DNA of 6,117 nt from an uncultured Bacteroidota bacterium (GCA_903930725.1 CAIYZW010000213.1:1-6117), one strand, 5' to 3'. Positions 1 to 6,117 are shown, counted from the first letter of the stretch. The notes: generated by a model not told the origin, from the sequence alone. Program-made: numbers and translations.

Positions 1-2
1 AT

Positions 3-1100
3 GCCATCATTTTCAAATACAAAACCAACCCTTTGGAAAACGTAACCAAAATCGTATTTGAATATACCACCCAATGCAATTTTAACTGCGCCCACTGCCG
101 CAACGGAAGCATGGAAAAAACCACCGAAACCGACATCGAAAAGCTTAAGTCGGTGGCCGATGCTTTTTGCCAGCTCAACATCAACAGGTTCGATTTTATT
201 GGAGGCGAGGTGTCGAAATACGGGAATGGCTGGCTCCAACTGGCAAACCATATCAACAGCAAAAAAGACAAAACCGTTGCCATTTACACAAATGGCTGGT
301 GGCTCGAACAAACCGATTTTATTGCGGCAGGAAAATTTTACACAAACGACACGGAATATTTATCCGACCTGTCGCAAAACGGGCTTACCCACATCCTGTT
401 CAGCATTGACGGCCATGAGGCGTATCATGATAAATCACGTAAACACCAGGGACTTTACCGGCGCATCATTTCATCGTTCGACCGGATAAAAATGTTGGGC
501 ATCGAACCCCGGATTTCGGCGGTTTTGTTTGAAGAACTGGATGCTGAAACCCTCAAATCGCTGGTAAACATAGCTACCAAAATGTACAACCTGCCCCAAA
601 GCATGGATGCACAAGTAAAGTTGAAGTATTTAAGCGGGGATGACACCAATCAGTTCAGCCATTTTATCGACATTGGAAGTGGCGTTAAACTTAAAAAGAA
701 CCGCAGGGAAATAGCCAGCATTTTGCCTGAGTTTCTCAATTGCAAGGCTTTTTACCGGCCTTCGCCAGGTTTAAGGATTATGGCAAACGGCAATCTTTCG
801 GTGTGTCCTTTGCTCGATGCCGGCGAAGATTATGGAAATGTCCACGATAAAAGCATCATCACAATCATGAACAATTTCCAGGATTCGTTTTTATACAAAC
901 TCAACGCCGGCAAGCAAATGAAGCATTACCTGAAATACCTCGACACCTCCGTTTTTGGCGAACATTACGACCACCTTTGCTCGATAAGGGTAATTTTGAT
1001 TTTGCTGGCAAAATACATCAACGAAGAAAAAGTATTGAACAGCGAAACTTTGTTGGCCATAAACCGCAGGATTGCGCGTTATTCGGGGCATGAAGCATAA
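3..1100 (+). CDS. Radical SAM protein with SPASM/twitch-like C-terminus (5' partial)
   Basis: Radical SAM enzymes cleave S-adenosylmethionine at a [4Fe-4S] cluster to start radical chemistry; SPASM-type members often modify peptides or proteins. Numbering from the TTG codon at 33, the cluster motif CxxxCxxC is at C15, C19 and C22, preceded by a hydrophobic strand. A GGE motif (G57-E59, here GGEV rather than GGEP) and an SIDG strand (124-127) follow, as expected for the barrel. C237 and C258 fit the CX15GX4C start of a SPASM/twitch domain, followed by a GNV element, but the later Cys cluster is reduced to C316, so the auxiliary cluster is probably single or incomplete. The frame is open to the left edge: eleven more sense codons precede TTG 33 and no better start exists, so I infer the true start lies upstream. 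It ends with TAA. No precursor peptide is visible next to it, so the substrate is unknown. The family is certain; the function is not. Confidence 0.88.
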   Translation, partial: AIIFKYKTNPLENVTKIVFEYTTQCNFNCAHCRNGSMEKTTETDIEKLKSVADAFCQLNINRFDFIGGEVSKYGNGWLQLANHINSKKDKTVAIYTNGWWLEQTDFIAAGKFYTNDTEYLSDLSQNGLTHILFSIDGHEAYHDKSRKHQGLYRRIISSFDRIKMLGIEPRISAVLFEELDAETLKSLVNIATKMYNLPQSMDAQVKLKYLSGDDTNQFSHFIDIGSGVKLKKNRREIASILPEFLNCKAFYRPSPGLRIMANGNLSVCPLLDAGEDYGNVHDKSIITIMNNFQDSFLYKLNAGKQMKHYLKYLDTSVFGEHYDHLCSIRVILILLAKYINEEKVLNSETLLAINRRIARYSGHEA

Positions 1101-1113
1101 AAGCGGAGCTTTT
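1099..1113 (+). terminator. Weak hairpin at the stop of the radical SAM gene
   Basis: AAAAGC (1099-1104) and GCTTTT (1108-1113) form a perfect 6-bp stem around a GGA loop, overlapping the TAA stop codon. The 3' arm ends in four T, which would look terminator-like, but only two pairs are G-C and no longer T-run follows. It may be a weak terminator or chance. It is recorded because it is the only candidate between the radical SAM gene and the beta-lactamase gene. Confidence 0.2.
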
Positions 1114-1147
1114 GCAATCCCATTGCTTCATTTAAGTTAAACAAAAA

Positions 1148-1222
1148 GTGAAAAAATTGTTGATTATGAAATTTTTGATGGTTGGATTGATGGCTTTATT
1201 TATCCAAAATACCGGGCTTTCG
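1148..1222 (+). other. Signal peptide coding segment of the beta-lactamase gene
   Basis: Twenty-five codons read a classical Sec signal peptide: a start with two Lys, a hydrophobic core of Leu, Met, Phe, Val and Ala, and a polar end with Gly-Leu-Ser just before the interruption, a plausible signal peptidase I site. There is no Cys lipobox, so a soluble periplasmic product is expected. The in-frame stop TAA at 1133-1135 limits the start to GTG 1148, ATG 1166, or a later Met/Leu codon. The leader is A-rich without a clear Shine-Dalgarno sequence. Confidence 0.7.
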
Positions 1223-1225
1223 TAG
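1223..1225 (+). other. In-frame amber codon at the signal peptide/mature junction
   Basis: TAG lies in the same frame as both the signal peptide (from 1148) and the mature enzyme (to 1903). A single C-to-T change from CAG (Gln) would explain it. Gln directly after the cleavage site is common in Bacteroidota exported proteins and is also present in CcrA (…MAQ). TAG is the terminator of two other genes here (1881-1883 and 5403-5405, - strand), so amber reassignment in this genome is unlikely. Confidence 0.85.
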
Positions 1226-1880
1226 CCTGGTTTTGAAACGATTAAAATAGCCGATAACCTTGAACTGAAACAACTTTCGGAGAATGCCTACGTGCATGTT
1301 TCGGTTACGGAAGTGCACGGTTATGGCCAGGTTTCGTCGAATGGACTGATTTTTATTGATGGAGAAAAAGCCTTCCTGTTTGATACCCCGATGACGGAAG
1401 CGCTCACACAGGATTTAATTGATTGGCTCAGAGATTCGATGAACCTGAAAATCGTTGGTTTTGTCCCAAACCACTGGCACGGCGACTGTATGGGAGGATT
1501 GGCTGTTATTAAAAAATCAGGAATCGAATCATGGGCAAACCAGATGACCACCGAAATTGCCAAAACAAAGGGATTGCCCTTGCCAGATCGTGGTTTTAAG
1601 GATTCGCTTGTGTTAAATCCAGGCGATAAAAGGATTGAATGTTTCTATTTCGGGGCTGCCCATTCGATGGATAATATTGTGGTGTGGATTCCGTCGGAGC
1701 AGATTTTGTTTGCAGGTTGTATGATAAAAAGTACCGAATGGCAAAACCTTGGAAATACTGCCGATGGCGATTTGGTGGCGTATCCTGAAACCATCAGAAA
1801 AGTAATTTCTAAATTCCCGAACGCAAAAATTGTAATTCCCGGACATGGCCAGGTTGGCGGATTGGAGTTGCTTTATCACA

Positions 1881-2897
1881 CTAAAAACTTACTTCACAAC
1901 TGAGTTTATTGCTGGAATTTTCCCTCAGCCAGTCAATAGTTTTCCTTACACCAACTTCAATCGGAGTGATGTGGTAACCAAGCTCACGCTCAGCTTTTGC
2001 ACTCGAAAGGCTCCAGTCGTTTAGATATTTTTTAATCCAGCTTGTTGTGATTGCCGGCGGAATGCCTGTAATTTTATTCTGCCATTCCATGAGTGCGGCA
2101 ACTGCATACATTACAAACATAGGCAGGTGAAACATTTTCCGATGCATACCTGTTACTTTTTCGATGGTTAAGAATAAATCGTCAAAACTGAGATTTTCCC
2201 CGCCAAGGATGTACCTTTCTCCAGACCGGCCTTTTTCGGAGGCAAGCATATATCCGTTAATCACATCATCAATAAAAACATAGTTACCGAACTTTTTGCC
2301 GTCGCCCGGAATGATTTTCCAGGTGCCACAGCAGTAGCCACGAATCATTCTGGTAATCGAATTACTTGGGTTTATCGGGCCAGGCCCATATACACGACTT
2401 GGATTGACGATGATAACTTGTAAGCCCTGTAAAGAATATTCTCCTGCAATCCGTTCGGCTTCACATTTTGTAGCTTCATATTCATTAAAAAATGGCTCGC
2501 TACGTGTTGTTGATTCATCAGTTGGTAATTTTCCTATAGATGGCGACATGGTGGCTGCTGTGGAGGTAAAAATAACCTTTGGTACACCAGCTTTTTTGGC
2601 TGTTTCAAACACATTTACGGTGCCTTCGACATTGATTTGCTGGAAAGTCGCTGGGTCTTTCGACCAGGGTTTAGCGTAAGCGGCCAAATGAAAAACAACA
2701 TCACAATCTTCCATCCCGTTGTACAATGCCCATTTATTTTGCAAATCCCCCTTAAATAAATGCAGGTTTGGATGATTGAATGCCATGGTATCTTTCGGAT
2801 TTCTGACAAGGGCATTCACCTGGTGACCTTCAGCCAGCAAATACTTTGCAAGATTTGAGCCGATAAACCCCGAGATGCCTGTGATAAAGTATTTCAT
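1881..2897 (-). CDS. Extended SDR, NAD-dependent epimerase / dihydroflavonol 4-reductase-like
   Basis: This 338-residue protein is a Rossmann-fold oxidoreductase of the extended SDR group (COG0451 type). The N-terminal nucleotide-binding motif TGISGFIG has G7, G10 and G13. D51 in the GDL motif would bind the adenine side, and HLAAYA (70-75) follows strand 4. The catalytic set is S112/T113 with Y140 and K144 (YEATK). An NPSRVYGPG loop (165-173) and an ERYILGG segment (227-233) resemble HpnA and dihydroflavonol reductase-like proteins. These reduce or epimerise sugars, sterols or similar alcohols; the substrate here cannot be assigned. The start is ATG with an A/T-rich leader; the stop is TAG. 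It is the last gene of the operon, 12 bases after the protease-like gene. Its 3' end overlaps the oppositely transcribed beta-lactamase gene by 23 bases, so the last residues are encoded opposite that gene's end. Confidence 0.9.
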   Translation of the reverse strand: MKYFITGISGFIGSNLAKYLLAEGHQVNALVRNPKDTMAFNHPNLHLFKGDLQNKWALYNGMEDCDVVFHLAAYAKPWSKDPATFQQINVEGTVNVFETAKKAGVPKVIFTSTAATMSPSIGKLPTDESTTRSEPFFNEYEATKCEAERIAGEYSLQGLQVIIVNPSRVYGPGPINPSNSITRMIRGYCCGTWKIIPGDGKKFGNYVFIDDVINGYMLASEKGRSGERYILGGENLSFDDLFLTIEKVTGMHRKMFHLPMFVMYAVAALMEWQNKITGIPPAITTSWIKKYLNDWSLSSAKAERELGYHITPIEVGVRKTIDWLRENSSNKLSCEVSF

Positions 2898-2909
2898 GAT
2901 ATTTTAGTT

Positions 2910-3605
2910 TTAAATTATTGAAAACTTCATTTCCTTATTCCTGTAAATGCACGAAATTTCGGTCGAAATGGCCTGGACCGAATGAAGTATAATTGCCGGT
3001 AAAATGGAGCTGCTTTCGATGGTAAGATAGCAAAGCAAAGCGCCAAAAGGGATGGCAGCAAAGGCTTCTTTCAATCCTTTAGGCAAGTGTAAAGTCGAAT
3101 AAAGCGCGAGATTAATAACCACTGCCGGCCAGATTCCAAAAGCATTTATACACCCCCAAAGCAGGATACCTCTGAACAAATATTCATATCCCGTAAGGTA
3201 TAAAATCCAACCTCCGCCTGCAGTAGCAATCGAACCCAAATTCCACTGCCGTATTCGCATTTCCGGATAAACAGCCTGTAAATCCTTACTTCCGGAATTT
3301 ATTTGATTAAGCAAAATCAGTAAAAACGAAACTGCCAGCACCCATACCCATAATTGAAAGGAATTTACTGGTAATTTGGCTTCCCGAAAAGGTTGCAAAC
3401 CGATGAAAACGAACGAAATTAAAGCTGGTAACAGGCCTAAAAGCGTAAAACCCGAGAGCTTTCTCACCAAATACAACCTAACATGGACAATAACTGTCTT
3501 CGCCTTTTTAACCTGATTAATCCTGGATAGAACCAAAAAGTAAAGGTAAGAGGCGATCACTGTAATGGCTATGGCAAATATTGCCTGTTGTTCTGCGGAT
3601 TTCAT
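2910..3605 (-). CDS. CPBP/CAAX-type intramembrane protease family protein
   Basis: This is a 231-residue multi-spanning membrane protein. Hydrophobic stretches lie at about 7-27, 51-69, 84-100, 126-140, 146-172, 181-196 and 200-215. The middle holds YEYLFRG (140-146), the position of the EExxxR motif of CPBP (Abi/CAAX prenyl protease 2-like) proteins. H173 (in YSTLH) stands where the FxxxH histidine belongs, and H208 (in ILHSV) fits the third motif. The first Glu of EExxxR is Tyr140 and the usual Phe before H173 is Tyr169; only E141 and R145 remain of the first motif. Some CPBP proteins carry such one-Glu variants, so activity is uncertain. Family members act as membrane proteases or as maturation and immunity factors. 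ATG starts 11 bases after the upstream SDR stop and the stop precedes the next start by 12 bases, arguing for co-transcription. A role in handling a membrane-associated product of the neighbouring enzymes is only inferred. Confidence 0.72.
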   Translation of the reverse strand: MKSAEQQAIFAIAITVIASYLYFLVLSRINQVKKAKTVIVHVRLYLVRKLSGFTLLGLLPALISFVFIGLQPFREAKLPVNSFQLWVWVLAVSFLLILLNQINSGSKDLQAVYPEMRIRQWNLGSIATAGGGWILYLTGYEYLFRGILLWGCINAFGIWPAVVINLALYSTLHLPKGLKEAFAAIPFGALLCYLTIESSSILPAIILHSVQAISTEISCIYRNKEMKFSII

Positions 3606-3616
3606 TACCTGATGTT

Positions 3617-4441
3617 TTAAGCGATTTGTGCAGTAAGTTCCATTTTCCCGAGGTCTGTAGTATTTCCCGATTTTTGCATAAGCCAGTAATACAATTTCCG
3701 TGGCATAATAACCGACATACCCACCAAGAGTTTGTTGATCATGCCTGGGATGCAGATTGTTTTATCTTTCCTTAATGCTTTTACTGATTCTTCCAAAACG
3801 GTTTCAGTGTCCATCCACAGCAGTTTGTTTTTATTAGTAGGTTGATGAGACTCCCGATGCTCGTGAAATTCGGTTCGTGTAAAACCCGGACACAAACATT
3901 GTACCCTTATACCGTACTTATGGACTTCCATGTACAAGGATTCGGAAAAGCTTTTCAGAAATAGTTTTGTGGCCGAATATATCGAACTTCCCGGCGCCGG
4001 CAAATATGCACCAAGCGACGACACATTGATGATAACACCATCTTTTCGCCGGATCATCTGCGGAAGCACAGCATAAACCAGTTCGACTGACGCCACAACA
4101 TGTGTATGAAGCATCTGTAAATGTTTGGAAAGCTCATTATCACAGAATTCGATACCAGAACCAAATCCGGCATTGTTTACCAAAACAAAAACATTATCAT
4201 GGCTTTTGATAATATCAATAAGTTTTTGGGCTTCTTTTTCTTCAGATAATTCAGCCAGGATAATTTGTACCGAAGCACCAAACTGTTCCCTTAATTGCCG
4301 GGCTATTGTTGTAAGTTTTTCAATCCGCCTTCCGGTTATTATCAAATCATAGCCAGTTTCGGCAAAATGTATGGCAAAAGCTTTCCCAATTCCGCTTGAA
4401 GCCCCTGTTATTACTGCAATTTTATTGGTTTTCATAATCAT
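3617..4441 (-). CDS. Classical short-chain dehydrogenase/reductase (DltE/COG0300-like), probably NADP(H)-linked
   Basis: This 274-residue classical SDR interconverts a carbonyl and an alcohol with NAD(P)H. The cofactor motif TGASSGIG is at 12-19. TGRR (36-39) at the end of the second strand carries Arg38 and Arg39, the usual mark of NADPH preference. The NNAG motif is at 89-92, and the catalytic triad is S142, Y155 and K159 (YSATK) with the PG element at 185-186. The C-terminal IPGxxNK segment (231-237) and following hydrophobic helix are typical of the COG0300 group, whose members often act on lipophilic substrates. At the usual DL position after strand 3 it reads AEL, a minor deviation. Start choice is ATG 4441 (M1) or ATG 4435 (M3); neither has a clear ribosome binding site. 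It lies 54 bases after the preceding SDR and 11 before the CPBP gene. The exact substrate is unknown. Confidence 0.9.
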   Translation of the reverse strand: MIMKTNKIAVITGASSGIGKAFAIHFAETGYDLIITGRRIEKLTTIARQLREQFGASVQIILAELSEEKEAQKLIDIIKSHDNVFVLVNNAGFGSGIEFCDNELSKHLQMLHTHVVASVELVYAVLPQMIRRKDGVIINVSSLGAYLPAPGSSIYSATKLFLKSFSESLYMEVHKYGIRVQCLCPGFTRTEFHEHRESHQPTNKNKLLWMDTETVLEESVKALRKDKTICIPGMINKLLVGMSVIMPRKLYYWLMQKSGNTTDLGKMELTAQIA

Positions 4442-4495
4442 TAGGTTTGTGTTAATTGATTAAAAAAATGAAGCGTTTTTATCCTTTCATACTAT

Positions 4496-5335
4496 TCATG
4501 CTGCTTGCATTGAATGTTTATTAAAAATTTCGCGAATTGTTAATTCCCTTCTGAATATCCGCTCCAATAAATGAAGTCTGAGAAATTCAGGAGTCCATCT
4601 GATAAGCCACCGGTTTATTTTATTCAGGAACCCCGGAATAACTACTTCTTTGCCTCTTTCGGCTGATGAAACTACAATGCTGGCTATACTCCTGGCCGTA
4701 AGTAAGCCGATCCTGCCAAGAAAACCCTGGCAGGTAATTCGGGAAGCAACCTCTGAATTTGTATTAATTTGCCCGGGATTTACAACTACAACTTTTACAC
4801 CCGTTCCCCGCAACTCCTCGCTCAGGCCGCGCGAAAACGAATAAATAAAAGCTTTCGAAGCCGGATAAATGGTTTTGTAAGGAATTGGGCCATAAGATGC
4901 CATGCTCGCAATATTAATGATAAGCGCTTTTTCGTGTTTCTTAAGTTCGGGCAGCAACAAGCGGGTGAGCATCGTTGTTGCCCGGATGTTGAGGTGGATA
5001 ATCTTATCAAGATATTCGCAACTTGCCTCTTCAAATCTCATGGTACCACCTATACCTGCATTATTTACAAGCTGGTTTACCGAAAAGTTTTTTAGGATAT
5101 ATTCGGCCAGATCATTCAACGAAGTCTCAATGGTAAGGTCGCATTCGATACCGATGGCTTGTATCCCATATAAAAGGATTAATTCATCGCAAAAATGATG
5201 AAGATTCCACCCGGGCAGTGCAACAAGGATCAGGTTTTTGTGACGGCCGGCATACTCGATTGCTATTTGCTTGCCAAGCCCGGCGCTCGCACCGGTTATT
5301 AAAGTAAAAAGCTGTTTGTTTTCGATGGTTTTCAT
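4496..5335 (-). CDS. Classical short-chain dehydrogenase/reductase (COG0300-like), second copy
   Basis: This 279-residue classical SDR has TGASAGLG at 14-21, D66 in the CDL motif, NNAG at 91-94 and the catalytic residues S144, Y157 and K161 (YPASK), followed by NPG (186-188). Like its downstream neighbour it carries an IPGxxNK segment (233-239) and a basic, amphipathic C-terminus, so both belong to the same broad group, but overall they are diverged rather than a recent duplicate. At the end of the second strand it reads VALPGWN and lacks the Arg pair seen in the neighbour, so its cofactor choice may differ. The start is ATG with an A-rich leader; the stop is TGA. It lies 67 bases after the methyltransferase and 54 bases before the next SDR. 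Its place in the operon suggests it acts on the same metabolite series, which is not identified. Confidence 0.9.
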   Translation of the reverse strand: MKTIENKQLFTLITGASAGLGKQIAIEYAGRHKNLILVALPGWNLHHFCDELILLYGIQAIGIECDLTIETSLNDLAEYILKNFSVNQLVNNAGIGGTMRFEEASCEYLDKIIHLNIRATTMLTRLLLPELKKHEKALIINIASMASYGPIPYKTIYPASKAFIYSFSRGLSEELRGTGVKVVVVNPGQINTNSEVASRITCQGFLGRIGLLTARSIASIVVSSAERGKEVVIPGFLNKINRWLIRWTPEFLRLHLLERIFRRELTIREIFNKHSMQAA

Positions 5336-5402
5336 GTTTTTTGTTTTTTGATTGTTTATGGAAATTTTACGGATAAACTACATTTTACCTTTAAAAATTA
5401 AT
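5336..5402 (-). promoter_or_regulatory. A-rich leader between methyltransferase and first SDR
   Basis: This 67-base gap is the largest inside the minus-strand gene run. Read on the - strand, its last 25 bases are almost only A and C with few T, which fits the A-rich, Shine-Dalgarno-free leaders of Bacteroidota genes. I found no convincing TTTG / TAnnTTTG promoter pair and no hairpin, so it is more likely a translation leader inside an operon than a separate promoter. Confidence 0.3.
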
Positions 5403-6117
5403 CTATTTTGGCTTTCTGAAAGTGATAAGATAACCATAGCCTCTCCAGATAATTTCGAGTTTTTTCTCAAGCATCGTTTCAGGAATCAGGTCAATGGGTG
5501 GGATTACCGGATCAGTTTTTCCCTGGAAAATGGCGAATAATTTCGAAGCCTTTTCGGTTTCATCGGCAATTACAATCCTGGTTCCTGGCTTTGCCACCCG
5601 AATCATTTCATCAATTGCCTGTTTTTTATCATCAAAAAGATTGATGGCACCCAAATGAAAAACCACATCAAAGGCACTGTCCTTGAAGGGCAGATGTTCG
5701 GCATCGGCACGGCAAAGTTCTGCCTGAAGGTTCCATTTGTGGCAATTACCGGCACACTTATGCAACATTCGCAACTGGTTATCCAATCCATAGTAGGTGC
5801 CTCCGTCGAGTTGCTCTTTCAGAAACAGGATATTGTCGCCGGTGCCTATGCCCGTTTCCAGGATTTTGGATTTCGGGTTTATTTCGAGCTGACTCAATAC
5901 TTCATTTCTGGCATTATTAACCCCACCGCAAGGTAAAAACATAAAATTGGTAAGTGGTGTATAAAAACTGGCATAAACCGACCGCATGAATTCGACCCGT
6001 TTATTAAAGCGCAAAACTTCATCCTCTGTGATAAAATGAATAAATTCGTTCTTGGCCGTAAAGGATCGCCCACAGCGCACACAGACAAGTACACCGGTTT
6101 CTGATTCATTTTGTCCG
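5403..6117 (-). CDS. Class I SAM-dependent methyltransferase with N-terminal zinc ribbon (5' partial)
   Basis: This UbiE-like methyltransferase transfers a methyl group from S-adenosylmethionine. Numbering from GTG 6080, motif I is ETGIGTG (75-81), the acidic residue ending strand 2 is D100 (YGLD), D126 with A127 sits in the adenine-contact segment, LPF is at 130-132 and FDVV at 137-140 marks strand 4. The frame does not begin at that GTG: twelve more sense codons run to the window edge. With them the sequence reads LVCVRCGRSF, a C-x2-C-G knuckle that matches the second half of the Trm112-like zinc ribbon found in front of many such methyltransferases, where it is followed by a hydrophobic strand as here (EFIHFI). 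The first Cys pair and the true start therefore lie beyond the right edge. It ends with TAG. It is the first visible gene of the operon. Its substrate (small molecule, lipid quinone or other) is not determinable. Confidence 0.88.
   Translation of the reverse strand, partial: GQNESETGVLVCVRCGRSFTAKNEFIHFITEDEVLRFNKRVEFMRSVYASFYTPLTNFMFLPCGGVNNARNEVLSQLEINPKSKILETGIGTGDNILFLKEQLDGGTYYGLDNQLRMLHKCAGNCHKWNLQAELCRADAEHLPFKDSAFDVVFHLGAINLFDDKKQAIDEMIRVAKPGTRIVIADETEKASKLFAIFQGKTDPVIPPIDLIPETMLEKKLEIIWRGYGYLITFRKPK

Larger units (their letters stand above)
1148..1903 (+). pseudogene. bla: Subclass B1 metallo-beta-lactamase (CcrA-like), interrupted by an amber codon
   Basis: Subclass B1 enzymes are periplasmic di-zinc hydrolases that open beta-lactam rings, including carbapenems. 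All zinc ligands are visible. Counting from GTG 1148, with the amber as residue 26, they are H109, H111 and D113 (NHWHGDC motif), H172 (GAAH), C191 (AGCM) and H233 (PGHG). K194 and N203 match the substrate-binding Lys224 and Asn233 of the standard numbering. From residue 27 to the end the sequence aligns by eye with CcrA of Bacteroides fragilis almost without gaps, and the total of about 250 residues matches CcrA (249). GTG 1148 or ATG 1166 gives a typical signal peptide (Lys-rich start, then a hydrophobic core). The frame then meets TAG at 1223-1225. The only later start near the amber, GTG 1292, begins inside a conserved strand and would lose the export signal and first strands. No other frame damage is seen. 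This is a recent nonsense allele, a sequencing error, or a readthrough case. The family is very sure; the functional state is not. Confidence 0.82.
1881..6117 (-). other. Predicted five-gene operon: methyltransferase, SDR, SDR, CPBP protein, extended SDR
   Basis: All five genes run on the - strand with gaps of 67, 54, 11 and 12 bases and no strong terminator-like hairpin between them. The promoter must be to the right of the window. The enzyme mix of three reductases or epimerases and one methyltransferase, with one membrane protein, suggests a pathway that tailors a small or lipophilic metabolite. This is inferred from order and spacing only. Confidence 0.65.

Noticed and set aside
1..45. 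ATG at position 1 as a gene start
   Set aside because: Its frame ends at TAA 43-45. The radical SAM frame is a different one and is open through the edge.
1101..1147. Small RiPP precursor gene or promoter next to the radical SAM gene
   Set aside because: Only 47 bases, no coding frame. A TTTG at 1111-1114 has a poor TAAGTTAA partner at 1133, too weak to call a Bacteroidota promoter.
1223..1225. TAG as a sense codon (genetic code change or amino acid recoding)
   Set aside because: TAG ends two other genes in the window at the expected family lengths, and no recoding element is visible after the codon.
1292..1903. GTG 1292 as the real start of the beta-lactamase, with GGAG at 1279-1282 nine bases upstream
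   Set aside because: The GGAG falls in codons of a conserved Leu-Ser-Glu segment, so coding explains it. Starting here removes the export signal and the first strands of the mature fold, while a good signal peptide sits in the same frame upstream.
2404..2679. Plus-strand open frame inside the extended SDR gene
   Set aside because: It is the complement of a well-supported gene and has no recognisable domain; the same holds for the other open frames opposite the operon (for example 4769-5095 and 5655-5936).
4442..4495. Possible internal promoter between the two classical SDR genes
   Set aside because: Read on the - strand it is A/T-rich but has no TTTG and TAnnTTTG pair at suitable spacing and no hairpin.

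Overview
The window looks like a chromosomal fragment from a member of the Bacteroidota. The grounds are protein family resemblance (a CcrA-like subclass B1 metallo-beta-lactamase and a cluster of DltE-like SDRs), A/T-rich leaders with little or no Shine-Dalgarno sequence, and moderate base composition. A placement near the Marinilabiliales/Prolixibacteraceae is only a guess. I see no rRNA, tRNA, CRISPR array, insertion sequence or long repeat. Both edges cut through genes.

Left part, + strand: the window opens inside a radical SAM gene with a SPASM/twitch-like C-terminus, ending at 1100. After a short gap comes a B1 metallo-beta-lactamase gene (1148-1903). Its zinc-ligand set is complete, but its reading frame is broken by an amber codon (TAG, 1223-1225) where the signal peptide meets the mature protein. 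Read through that codon, the gene would encode about 250 residues, the normal size for CcrA-type enzymes.

Right part, - strand (read from 6117 down to 1881): five genes lie head to tail with gaps of 67, 54, 11 and 12 bases and look like one operon. In transcription order they are a class I SAM methyltransferase that continues past the right edge (with part of an N-terminal zinc ribbon), a classical SDR, a second classical SDR, a CPBP/CAAX-type intramembrane protease-like protein, and an extended SDR (NAD-dependent epimerase/dihydroflavonol reductase-like). The operon's main promoter must be outside the window. Three oxidoreductases, a methyltransferase and a multi-spanning membrane protein suggest modification of a small, possibly lipidic, metabolite. 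The substrate cannot be read from the sequence.

The operon and the beta-lactamase gene converge and overlap by 23 bases at their 3' ends (1881-1903). The observations most worth checking are the amber-interrupted beta-lactamase, the unassigned three-SDR operon, and the atypical active-site motif of the CPBP protein.
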